Shown one piece after another: positions 8,863-19,150 of a DNA stretch of 37,215 bases. A model generated the notes under the pieces. That model was not told the origin of the DNA, did not search any database, and saw nothing but the letters and a program-made list of their open reading frames with translations. The position numbers and the translations under genes were made by a program. Numbering within the stretch: the first letter of the stretch is position 1; each line of letters starts with the position of its first letter. The stretch lies in the NCBI GenBank assembly GCA_003427395.1, contig BFEA01000037.1, forward strand, positions 3,380,374-3,417,588, in the 5' to 3' direction. The DNA is from Chara braunii (taxonomy: Eukaryota > Streptophyta > Charophyceae > Charales > Characeae).

Positions 8863-10084
8863 GCCGCATGTGAATCAGGACAACCTGATCTGACACGTGT
8901 GCGGGGACTAGGTAGCTGATTAGTCTTCATTGATTGATTAGAGCACACTAGTTAGCCCCCAAAATCACGATTTTGACCTCACTGCCAAAAATCGAAATTT
9001 TTTTCTTTTCTTGGATTTCGTTTTCTCGCTATTTCTGCTGTGGAAAATCGCAATAGAGCAACATCTGAAAATTTTGTTTTCGTTTTTCTTCTGAAATCCG
9101 AAATTTCGTTGTTGGAAATCCGAAATATCTTTTTCTCGAAAATTTTGATTTCCTGTTGCATTTCCCATTATTTGGAAAGTCGGAATATTTTTCCAAAATT
9201 AGTTTTTCTGAAAACGGTACGGGAAATCCCTCTTGCAGTACCATTTTCCAAACTGTGAATACTCTCATCTGAGTAAATCCGAATACTTGTTATTTCTTTT
9301 CGGAATTTTTTTTTCACAGTTCTATGTTTCATTGGCAGTCTGAAGTTCAAATTTTTTTTGGATACTTTCGCACTTCAAGGGAGATTGGGAGACCTACTGA
9401 GCTTGCAAAACTCGGGATTTTTTATTCTCTCGATTTTTTTTTGCAAAGTTCAAACTTTTCTTTTTGATTAGTGGCTCCTTATCTGGGCGATTATCCCACC
9501 CACCCCTCCCTACCTATGTTGTTGCCCCCTCTGGTCTTACCTTCTCTATCTGTCTCCGGGTACCCCCTGCGGCGGCATTGGTGAGTTGCCACGTCAGCAG
9601 ACCACCTCAACAGGCCACGTCAGCAGGACACAACAGCCGAACAGTGCCACGTCAGCAGCAGGGAGTGCAACGACAGCAGTCCTCCGACCTAACCAATGCT
9701 CATGCGCTTACAAACAGCCGGCATGGATCAGAAGTTCGGGGAAACGAACGAGGCCTATTAGGCCCGAGCAGGGACCAGCATCGGCCCAAAGTGGCCATGG
9801 TCGCGGCGGCATCGCCGACCGACCAATCCAGCGAGGCCGTGTCTGCCAATGAAGGGGACAGACTCACAGCCGCTCGGGATGGTGGCCGCTCCGACCAAAG
9901 CCGAGGACGTGGCAAGATGAAGACAAACACCGCATTTATCCCCGGGCCCGGCGCAGCAGCTTCAAGCCCATGGACCCACTACGGCCAATCGGGAAACTGA
10001 GCACCGCCGAGAGTGACTCGACGACACTCTCGACGTCTTCGGAAACGGTCTCTTCGCAAGTGACCGGCCTTCGTTCCGAGGCAC
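8863..10084 (+). mobile_element. Leader and decayed internal sequence downstream of the left LTR
   Basis: After the PBS there is an A/T-rich stretch (8950-9470) with repeated GAAATCCGAAAT-like words. A GC-richer part (9480-10000) follows, with Gln/Ser-rich open frames in two registers that could be a decayed gag start. No gag zinc knuckle or major homology region is readable. Three copies of CCACGTCAGCAG lie at 9589-9600, 9615-9626 and 9647-9658. The point where element sequence ends and other DNA begins is not visible. Confidence 0.4.
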
Positions 10085-10435
10085 ATGCGGAAGTCCATAG
10101 TCCTCCTCTTCTATTTGGGTGTTGCTCGGAACTTCACTGCGTCCATTCAGGGAAAGGGGCGACCAACAACGTCTAAGCAAGTGCCTATAAGCGAACCGCT
10201 CACTAGCCTGGGAACATTGAAGTCCACCGAAATCGGTACTTCATCTGAAGGGGGTCCTCCAACAAGGATTACCGTAGCGGTGGGGGGAACTCCGAAAGTC
10301 AAAGTAGAAGGGTGGTCAGCCGCATTGGACACGGGCTCGAGGGAAGGAGTTGTAATGCAAGACTATGGTCCAGATCTCATCAAACATCCAAACAACTGTC
10401 TCGGGCCAGAGGATGGGCATGCCTATGGTACTTAG
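10085..10435 (+). pseudogene. Possible retroelement aspartic-protease fragment
   Basis: An open frame whose middle reads TRITVAVGGTPKVKVEGW and then AALDTGSREGVVM. The beta-strand spacing followed by a D-T-G triplet resembles the N-terminal lobe of a gypsy-type protease. No second conserved motif (ILG-type) follows, and the frame runs into an unrelated repeat. It has no obvious partner upstream or downstream. The call rests on one short motif and could be chance. Confidence 0.25.
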
Positions 10436-10660
10436 GAGCAAGCTAAAGAAATATATCCAACAAGGATACAAATCATACAATGACACCTTGCTCATTACAT
10501 TTATAAACAAGTATGGATCTCAACACACATTCGAACAACCTTCGCAGGCGAGAGGGTGGATGTGCCTATCATTATCATTCTAAACAAGTTCGGATCTCAT
10601 CAAATATACAAACAAACGTCTCGGTCAAGAGGATGGGCATGCCTACATTACTTAGGATGA
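10369..10660 (+). repeat. Three degenerate copies of a GGATCTCATCAAA... repeat
   Basis: Copies begin near 10369, 10515 and 10592. Each has a (C/G)(G/A)GATCTCA(T/A)CA core, then AAACAA, then GAGGATGGGCATGCCTA or a variant. The first and third copies are most alike; the middle one is more diverged. Confidence 0.65.
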
Positions 10661-10721
10661 AGCCTAAGTTGAATCATAAAAAATAGGACACAATAAAATG
10701 TCATATTTTAATGGATCACAT

Positions 10722-10723
<2 letters not shown>

Positions 10724-10790
<67 letters not shown>

Positions 10791-10882
10791 CTGTCTCTCT
10801 CTCTCTCTCTCCCTCCCTCCCTCCCTCCCCTTAGATCCCTTCCTCCCTCCCTCCCTCCCTCCCTCCCTCCCTCCCTCCCTCC
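10724..10882. repeat. (CT)n / (CCCT)n compound microsatellite
   Basis: A 61-bp CT run (10724-10784), a short GTGTGTCTG interruption, a second CT run, then CCCT repeats at 10811-10829 and 10840-10882. An A-rich purine tract follows at about 10943-10990. ORFs across it are artefacts. Confidence 0.95.
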
Positions 10883-11301
10883 GTGTCTATGCAGGCATCC
10901 GCATTTGAATGACGTGTTGGGTGCCGTGTATGGAAATGAAGGGAAAAAAAAAAGACAACCAAAAGAAGAAGAAGAAAAAAAAAAAAAAACAAAGAGAGAG
11001 GGAGCGGGTTTGAAAACCGTAACGACGAATGCATGGAATTCCTTTCTTTTGGAACATTGTCAATTGCGGACCCCGTATGTGCTAGCGCGTGCACTTTGTC
11101 CTTGAAGTGAATGACTCTATGTCGTTCTTGTTGAATGGCATAAAGAAACGGTTGTCAAAGAATAGGATGGGAAAACATTTATGGTTTGCCAAGAATAGCC
11201 ACTATTTTTAACCGAAATGAAATCTTCCGAAGAACTGGTTGCGGGAGTCTGGGAGGCGGGAGGGGGGAGGGGACGAGGGGTGATTGAGGGGAGCCTATCT
11301 G

Positions 11302-11302
11302 C

Positions 11303-11356
<54 letters not shown>

Positions 11357-11410
11357 CACACACACACACACATACACACACACACATGCGCACACATGCG
11401 CACACGCGCT
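11302..11410. repeat. (CA)n microsatellite
   Basis: CA dinucleotides with a few interruptions (TGCACA, TACACA, TGCGCA). Confidence 0.95.
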
Positions 11411-11693
11411 CACCCCTATTGATGGATACTATAAAGGTCGTGACTTTGCTTGTGCTTAAGGGAGACATTATGGGCCGCACTGTCGTGGGCTGGGGGCATA
11501 TCCACAAGGTGAACGCTCGTCCCCAAAACCTCCCAGAGGTTGTCCTGGTCAATGAAGCCGCAAAATAGGAGATCAAACACGACGACATCATTTGTCGGGG
11601 GATGAAAGCACTCCACCTCACCGTCATCATTGGCATGGCGGGCGATTGTGTGCATGAGGTTCTCATCGTCGTGGAGAAAACAGCGAGGTTGTT
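11411..11693. other. Flanking DNA outside the right LTR, ending in target duplication TTGTT
   Basis: The stretch abuts the outer end of the right LTR and ends in TTGTT (11689-11693), the complement of the AACAA beside the left LTR. Read on the minus strand away from the LTR, it holds an open frame of about 90 codons down to 11416. If the LTRs are removed and the two flanks joined at the duplication, that frame is in phase with the plus-strand frame that is open from 7250 to 7432. It is therefore a candidate for the original continuation of the sequence interrupted at 7432. No protein family is recognised in it. Confidence 0.45.
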
Positions 11694-12620
11694 TGTTACA
11701 TGCCCAGATGGGCGATGTACATAATAACCGAGGATCCGCAATGTGATAAAAAGGACTGAATGGACAATGCAGTGCAAGTAGAATCTCAACAAGCAATGTG
11801 CATTCCGATACATACAAAAGGTGCTTTATAGCGCAGTGGAAGACTTAGATACAAGTCCTGACCTGACCAAGACTGACCTTTATCACGTTGTACAAGATAG
11901 CGAAGCAGAATGCTAGAATACTGATGACTAGCCCAATCAATGTTTCAACGTAGACCAAGCATACATCATGCTCATCACACGGTGTGAAGGACCCTGGCGT
12001 TGTACACAGGAAGGAAGCGCCAGGTCCAGATATACACAGACGAAGAGGAGGGGATCAGACGAAGAGGAGAGGGAAAGATGGGAATGTCGTCAGCACCAAG
12101 TCTTTGTCACGAGTCCCAAATAATCCCTCGTTGCAATGTCTGAAATCCAAAAGTCGAGTCTGGATCCAATGTCACCATCTCTCCCTCTTCTCTCGTAGTC
12201 TGCTGATGCAGTGAAGTCAAATGATTAGAGGGTGAGAGGGAGATGGTGGACTGAGAGGAAGAATAAGAACTCTCTCTCTCTGTTACGAGCCAGGTACTAA
12301 CCTGTGAAGTTGGCGCTGTGCTGCAGGTACCTTGAAGACGAAGCTGGAGCAACGGCGCTACAGGTAAGTACCTCTGGCCTCCGCCCAATCTCTCTCTCTC
12401 TCTAGTGCTATCCTAGCTATGGCGCCTGACGCTGGAGACTACAGCTACCAACTGCGCCCAGCGATGAAAACTAAGGCTAACGCTACTACTACTCCTGCAA
12501 CGCTCCCTCCAGAGTGCTGCTGCCGAATCCTGAAGACTACTGCCTCCTGCTTGCCTGGACTGCACGTGAAGTGCCTAGCCAGTCCCTATGAACTACCTGC
12601 CTGCCTGTAGGGCGGGCCAG

Positions 12621-12630
12621 TCTTATATAG
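12621..12630 (-). promoter_or_regulatory. TATA box of the right LTR
   Basis: TCTTATATAG on the + strand reads CTATATAAGA on the minus strand, the same word and context as in the left LTR. Transcription would run leftward, toward the left LTR. Confidence 0.65.
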
Positions 12631-12775
12631 TGCTGGCCAGTCCAGGAGGCTGCCCTTGCCAATGCCCAAACGTGCTAGACCTTGAGGAAACTTCCGGAAG
12701 TTTTCAGGTGGCTTCTGGCTAAAGCCTGAGGAAGCTACTGGGAAGTTTCCAGGTAGCTTCTGGCTAAAGCCTGAG

Positions 12776-13110
12776 GGCCTATAGGCCCTTGTTTTCAGGC
12801 TGTCAGGCTGAAACGACACGGGGCCTGTAGGCCCTGGTTTTCAGGCTGTCAGGCTGAAACAGACACGGGGCCTGTAGGCCCTGGTTTTCAGGCTGTCAGG
12901 CTGAAACAGACACGGGGCTTGTAGGCCCTGGTTTTCAGACTGTCAGGCTAAAACAGACACGGGGCCTGTAGGCCCTGGTTTCAGGCTGTCAGGCTGAAAC
13001 AGACACGGGGCCTGTAGGCCCTGGTTTTCAGGCTTTCAGGCTGAAACTGACACGGGGCCTGTAAGCCTTCGTTTTCAGGCTTTCAGGCTGGAAATGACAC
13101 GGGCCTGAAA
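12776..13110 (-). repeat. 47-bp tandem array in LTR U3 (seven units)
   Basis: The same unit as in the left LTR, seven copies by count of the GACACGGG word. The copy-number change shows that the two LTRs have evolved separately since insertion. Confidence 0.85.
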
Positions 13111-13148
13111 ATGGCTCGTGCAGCCTGTTGCAGGCGCAGCATGTGACA

Positions 13149-13160
13149 CCCCCCCCTGCT
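13149..13160 (-). other. Polypurine tract
   Basis: The minus strand reads AGCAGGGGGGGG immediately before the LTR terminus TGTCACATGC. This is the standard plus-strand priming site for LTR retrotransposons. Confidence 0.8.
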
Positions 13161-14450
13161 TATGAAGTCAAGCCGGGTCGAGGGCGAAGCTGACGATCTG
13201 AAGGTGGAATCTGGTCGTGGGTGCGACGTGGAGCCGAAGATACCGGCTTGCCTTGCATCAGTACACAAAGTGTACCAAAATGATCTCGTGAGAGATCGGC
13301 CGATCCGGCACCACACCGGAAGATGTCAGTGAACTCGTCAAGCAACCGCACCACACGGGGTCCGAAGACAAGGCCATGGGGGAAGAATTGACCTGGCCAT
13401 CACCACTTGGCACCGGGTCGAAGGGTGCGGAAGAGGAATAGTACACGGTACTTCGGTGCCGAAGGCATCACGAACGCTAAGAGTCCGCTGGTGGAAGTTG
13501 ACCGTGTGATCCGCACTTGCAAGCCAAGGCATTCCCGAAATGATATCGAAGTCCGTGTCCAAAATGTCAAACGTCACCGGTTCGCATGCATGAGGTGCGA
13601 AATACACCAGTGCGGCCTCGAAGTAACGTTCGACAAGTTGTTGCGTTCTTTCGTCTGCCAACTTGATCACCGTCGGGTTTGCCTTCCTCTGAACTTGTGT
13701 GCCAAGGCCAGCCTTTTGCATAAAGGCTTGGCTCATGAAATTGTGAGTCGCTCTGCTATCCAGCAAAGCGCTACAGGATGCTTGCCCAACTTGGATGCGG
13801 ACATAGATGAGCGGTGCATTGTTGTCATCATACCGCTGCGTGCGAAACTCGCGGGCCACCTTGGTAACATACGCCAAGATGTCCCCCACCGCAACTCCGT
13901 CATCCGTCCACGAAGTTGGTGGTGCATAGAAGCATAAGTACGTGTGTTGCGCATTGCGGTCCCGACAAGCGGCCCGTGGTCGGGCGAGGAAACCATGCGA
14001 AATCCCCAGACGTGAGCGGGTCCAATACCTCTATGTTGAACTCGCGCGCCGAATCCCGTGAAGAACCACTTGAAGACGATAAGTCACCGCTGCCGGACGG
14101 AGAAGATGCCGCACACACATCTTGTCCTTGAGCATGAGAACCCAGAAGTGCGGATTTTGGTGGACTCCAATGCGGCATCCTGGCCCGGCACAACTACCTG
14201 AATCGGCGAAGTTTGGATTCCGACTGACTTGAACGTTGCATCTGTGGTTGAAATCGCTGCACCTTCTTTGCTGCCAATCCTGGCCACGGCGGCCAGCCTC
14301 TCCATCATTGAGACGGAAGTCAATGTCTCATGCAATGAAGTTCAAATATCGACGAACTTCAGCTGCTGGACTGGACAAGAGCCGACAGATGGATGTCGAC
14401 CAACGTCCTCGTCCCCCACCCCACCACCGCCTTTCGTCCTCGTGGCCACG
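13161..14450 (-). pseudogene. Gag C-terminus / aspartic protease / start of RT, internally deleted and frameshifted
   Basis: Minus-strand order: a gag-spacer-like stretch (MMERLAAVARIGSKEG, about 14260-14310), a Ser-rich linker (14020-14100), then a retropepsin domain at 13338-13889. The active-site region reads ALLDSRATHNFMS, where the family has D-S/T-G, so the glycine is replaced by arginine. A second motif is IISGMPWLASADH. Remnants of the RT entry region follow in two frames: LLDEFTDIF (13319-13354) and VVPDRPISHEIIL (about 13265-13310). The polypurine tract comes only about 110 bp later, so most of RT and all of RNase H and integrase are missing. The upstream boundary with the unknown gene is not sharp. 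Confidence 0.75.
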
Positions 14451-14599
14451 TCCTGAGGCCCACCTTCTCCACTGGGTGGGTGCCCTTTGCCACTCCCTTG
14501 ACTGTCGTTCCCGTCCCTCCACCGCAAGGAGCGCCCCCCCCCAAAAAAACTCCCAAATGCCCAGGCGGAGGGGCCACCTTCCAATTAACCTTTCCCTTT

Positions 14600-16259
14600 G
14601 AAGGGCTGATGTCGAAGTCATAACATTCTTCATCCAGTCCCAACCACTGATGGCCGTGAAGTTCGTGATAAAATTGATTACAAGACGAAATGAAGGACGG
14701 GTGCTGAACTGGAAGGCCTTGATTTTCTTGCTTCATTTTTTCGATGACCGGCACCCTGGCAATGTCTAGGAATCAGGCCTTGGACTCGCATGCGCATGCC
14801 ACCCAGCCCTCTTGGCCGTCACTGAGGGCCATGATCCACTCACCCCTCTTGATCAGCGACATGATAAATCCCCGGTGCCAAATCATGTGATGCCCCCACT
14901 CAGCCTCATTCGATCGAGTGTGCGTCAGTCCTTCGAAGTGAATGTTGTCATCCTTCCAACAGGGATGATCTCCCCGAACCACACTCCCTGGACGCAATGC
15001 GGTTGAGGAGGCGGACAAAGGTCTCAGTCGCGCCATCAACTTACTCAGTGTCTTGCCTGTGGTCGACACTGGCACCGTCGAAACGTTCGTGGCTTGGCTT
15101 CCGGAGGGACCGGCAAACGAGGACCTTGGGGCATGCTCCACCGCAACAGGGTTGTCTTGAAGATCGATGCTCTCATCGCCGCTCTCCTCCTCCTTAGACT
15201 TTGCATCGAAAACGACACCGGTTTCTTTCTCTTCCTCGGTGGATATCAAGGTAGCGTAATTGCCGAACTGCAAATCTGGCTCCGATTCCACAAAGTACAG
15301 GGACCCGAACCTGTCAAGGAAGGACTTCGCATTTTTGCGCAATGCGTTGTGGTAGCTTTCCAGCAGTGCCAACATATGATCCTTCCGGCGGATGTGCTCT
15401 GCATCATTGTCCTTTTTCAGCCACTACTCCAAGAAGGAGAATCTATATATCTTGTTTCTCTTCCTGTTAGAGAGCTTGAACCACATATCTATAGATGGGT
15501 CCCTCACGCGCTCCCGATTGTTCTCCTTCAGCATGAACTCGCACTTGTTGGCCCTGGAGTTGACCTCGCTTAGGACGAAGTCCATCGTGAACTGTAACAA
15601 CTCCGAGTTCCCTTCCAACGTGACAACGTGGCTACGTGGCGGCCTCTCTTCAAAACCTCCCGGACGATTTGCGCATGCGGCTTCCCAAGGAAGATGACAC
15701 CCTCCCCCTTCTTGCTAAAAAACTCCAAAAGAACTGGGTGGGGTTGGATTTCATGTCCCTGTAAACCTTATTGCTCCTCTTCGGTCTGGACAACGACCAC
15801 TCACACGGCATGAATGGGATCTCCGATGTGTCTGTGGGGGTCATTTTTTGAGGCATCCACACATTTGCACCGTCACCAGCCTGGAGCCTCCTTTCGTAGA
15901 CGACATTGGTGTTCTCCCGCAAGTCGTCGCCTTAAACAGAATGTAAAGGCGATCCTCCGCCACATACACGTTGTGCGCAACATAAAAAGTTTTCTTTTGT
16001 TGAACCTTCCTCACCCACTTCCCTGCCAGTGCCTTAACGACTGAAAGATGATGGAGCCTAGTCATGAACGAGAGGTCCCACTACCACGGCGTGAAAGCAA
16101 CATCGTCCAGTAGGATGGGCACAAGAACTCAAAAAGGGAACGCAATGTCCCAAACGCTTGAGGTGTCCACTGCTTCTGGTCGACCGGATCACACATATCG
16201 AGAACGCAGGTGTGGGCATTTGTGCGGTTCACCGCCTCCTGCAACTCCGCGCTTCTCAC
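14600..16259 (-). pseudogene. Frameshifted gene of unknown family
   Basis: Successive minus-strand frames read as one protein-like sequence broken by several shifts and a stop. They are 16062-16259 (LDMCDPVDQKQWTPQAFGTL), 15841-16065 (KKTFYVAHNVYVAEDRLYIL), 15650-15922 (ending SNPTQFFWSFL), about 15620-15710 (VIFLGKPHAQIVREVLKRG), 15424-15618 (LLQFTMDFVLSEVNSRANK), 14773-15375 (LLESYHNALRKNAKSFLDRF, then an acidic EEEKETG/KSKEEESGDES region) and 14600-14754. The stretch IFLGKPHAQ followed by HVATLEGN looks like a beta-alpha-beta turn ending in an acidic residue, as in Rossmann-type SAM-dependent methyltransferases; this is inference only. It could be a host gene copy or a transposon-borne gene. 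I do not recognise the family. Confidence 0.5.
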
Positions 16260-16299
16260 CTGCGCCTCTAGCGGATCGTTGTCGAAGGGTGCGAGGGAC

Positions 16300-17400
16300 G
16301 TAATGACGTTGTAGGGTCAAACACCGGTAGACTTTCGAGCCTTGGTCGACCCCACTGCGGGTCCCAGTTGGCTCGGCCCGCCCACACTCATGCTCAGGGC
16401 GCGGGCCATTCGTCCTAGGGTCACCCCCACCTAGTGCTTTGAGATGGATGGGAGTGGGCCATCGCACGAGAGAGCTTTGACATTGGGGACGTAGCTCAGC
16501 CCTCACGCCGGGTGGTAGTCTCGCTGGTCATTCCGTAGCGCTGATTTTTTTTATTTATAATTCTTTGTTGAGTTCTCAAGCAATTGCTCCTTCCAATACA
16601 CAGGCAGTCCAGGAATTCTTTGAGAGTTTTCTTCCTTTTGTGAGCAGGCTAAGTGTCATCCTTAGGCCACGCACCATTTCCCTAAACCTTGCGTACTTAT
16701 GGCGTCATCGAGGTGCGGCGGAGCCGTCCTCCCCCACGCTTCTATGCACCGATTGCGCCTCATACATCTCTTTCAACTCCGTCGAGGCAGGCCCCTTAGT
16801 CTTTTCGGGGCCTTTATATGCATGCACACACAACATCACATTTCCCTTAGCAAGATTATACTTCATTCACACTCCAAATTTCAAACACAAAGGTCATTTT
16901 CATGGGCCGACTTTATGCTAAGGCTCCCATAGCCCCTTTATCCCTCTTCCCTTTTCCTCTTGGTGCCCGGTTCCTCCCAGCCCTATCCCGCTCAAGGTAT
17001 CCTTTGCCATCACTCACCTGCACAGTCCCACACAAGGCAAAGACCCATACAATCCCCCGTTGGGGGTCAACACATAACCCTTCCCACATGCCTATCTTTT
17101 CAAGCTCTTTGGCCGCTCTTTGTTCTCTTTCGTTGCTCAATCAGCCCATTCTCTTCTCATAGTCGTGCAGCCGGGAAATGGTTGAGTCAAACTGACCTCG
17201 CTTTCACTTATACTCTCTCTCGGATTCCGCCTCTTTTTCCCACTTCCTCAACCGTCCTTTCCTTTGCCTTTTTGGTGGCACAAGGGACCGGCTACCCTCC
17301 CCTTGCCCTCTTTCTCCACCAAGTGAGGTCTGATCTCTTCTTACCGTTCGCACCCTGGCAATGTACCAAGTGAGGGGAGAAGGGTTAGTCATATGCCAGG
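16300..17400. other. No gene recognised; pyrimidine-rich on the + strand
   Basis: Short minus-strand frames (for example 16913-17140 and 17204-17392) are rich in Glu, Arg and Lys, as expected from purine-rich DNA, and carry no motif. The stretch from 16800 to 17350 resembles in style the pyrimidine-rich DNA at 26.0-26.4 kb, but no long alignment was found by eye. Confidence 0.35.
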
Positions 17401-17505
17401 TGAGGGGAAGAGAGAGAGGGAAGCAAAGTGAACGAGGAGAGAAAGAGTGGTGGAGGGGAAGGAGAGAGAGAGTCGAAGATAAGGAGAGAGAAAGAGAGAA
17501 AGAGA

Positions 17506-17582
<77 letters not shown>

Positions 17583-17640
17583 AGGGAGAGAGGGAGAAAG
17601 GGAAGAAGAGGGAGGGAGATGGAGAGAGAGAAGAGATTTT
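17401..17640. repeat. Purine tract with (GA)n core
   Basis: An almost pure A/G stretch on +, with an uninterrupted GA run at about 17510-17577. Predicted RERERE proteins are artefacts. Confidence 0.95.
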
Positions 17641-17698
17641 AAATCCTAATCAAGTCATCACCCGTAGTAGCAGCCAAATGCCGGTCACCCATCCCATA

Positions 17699-19150
17699 GT
17701 AAAAGACCAACTAAGTATGAACTGGATACTATAACACACACGAACATGACAATGAGAAGCTAAAACTAGTGGAAAAGCACATGCACATCGAGGAAAGATC
17801 AACCGGAACACCACACCAAGCATGAACATGACAACAATAGACTAGAACAAATGGAAAGCACATGCATATAGAGAAAAGATCATCTAAGTAAGATCCGGAA
17901 CATGACATCAAGCATGGACATGACAATGATAAACTAGAACTAATGAAAAACACATGCACATTGAGAAGAGATCATCTAAGTAAGATCCGGAACATCACAA
18001 CACACATGCATATAACAATGAAAAGCTAGAACTAGTGGGAAAACACATGCACATGGAGGAAAGATCAACCGGAACATCACACCAAGCATGAACATGACAA
18101 TGAGAGACTACAACTAATGGAAAGCACATGTACATAGAGAAGAGATCAACTATGTAAGATCCGGAACATCACAACACACATGGATATGACAATGAGAAGT
18201 TAGAACTAGTGGAAAAGCACATGTACATGGAGGAAAGATCAACCGGAACATCACACCAAGCATGAACATGACAATGAGAGACTAGAACTAATGGAAAGCA
18301 CATGCACATAGAGAAGAGATCAACTAAGTGAGAACCGGAACATCACACCAAGCATGAACATGACAACGGGAGGCTAGAACAAATGGAAAACACATGCATA
18401 TAGAGAAGAGATCATCTAAGTAAGATCCGGAACATCACATCAAGCATGGGCATGACAATGGGAAGCTATAAATACTGGAAAGCACATGCACATGGAGAAA
18501 AGATCATCTAAGTAAGATCCGGAACATCACAACACACATGGATATGAGAATGAGAAGCTAGAACTAGTGGAAAAACACACGCGCATGGAGGAAAGATCAA
18601 CTGGAACATCACACCAAGCATGAACATGACAATAAGAGACTAGAACTAATGGAAAGCACATGCACATAGAGAAGAGATCAACTAAGTAACATCCGGGATA
18701 TCACACCAAGCATGAACATGACAATGAGAGGCTAGAACTTATGGACAACACATGCACATAGAGAGGAGATCATCTAAGTGAGATCCGGAACATCACATTC
18801 AGCATGAACATGACAATATAAGGCTAGAACTAATGGAAAGCATATGCACATAGAGAAGAGATCATCAGGAACATCACATCAAGCATTGGCATGACAATGA
18901 GAGGCTAGAACTAATGGAAAGCACATGCACATAACGAGGAGATCATCTAAGTAAGATCCGGAACATCACAACACATACGGACATGACAATGAGATGCTAG
19001 AACTAATGGAAAGCACAAGCATATAGAGAAGAGATCATCTAAATGAGATCCGGAACATCACAACACATATGAACATGATAATGAGAGGCTAGAACAAGTG
19101 GAAAGCACATGGACATAGAGAAGAAATCAACTAAGTAAAATTTAGAACCT
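17699..19150. repeat. Satellite A: about 16 tandem units of about 92 bp
   Basis: The consensus unit starts AGATCATCTAAGTAAGATCC, then GGAACATCACACCAAGCATG, AACATGACAATGAGAGGCTA and GAACTAATGGAAAGCACATG. By counting the ACATGACAA word I find 16 copies, average spacing about 88 bp. Some units replace the TCTAAGTAAGATCC segment with a shorter AACC, giving about 80-bp units interleaved with full ones. Copies differ at several positions each, so the array is not newly amplified. No ORF. Confidence 0.93.

Larger units (their letters stand above)
11694..13148 (-). mobile_element. 3' LTR of the same retrotransposon family (right copy, - orientation)
   Basis: On the minus strand this 1455-bp copy starts TGTCACATGC (at 13148) and ends GCATGTAACA (at 11694). 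A C8 run on the + strand (G8 on -) directly precedes its start, which is the polypurine tract expected before a 3' LTR. No primer binding site follows its end, so it is not a 5' LTR. Its U3 carries seven 47-bp units (six in the left copy), which accounts for the length difference. The TATA box is at 12621-12630. Confidence 0.9.

Noticed and set aside
10698-11105. Ser/Leu/Pro-rich ORFs on both strands
   Set aside because: They are translations of CT/CCCT microsatellite.
11295-11813. 172-codon minus-strand ORF ending in Cys/Val repeats
   Set aside because: It spans the LTR end, flank and CA microsatellite in one accidental frame; the repeat part is an artefact.
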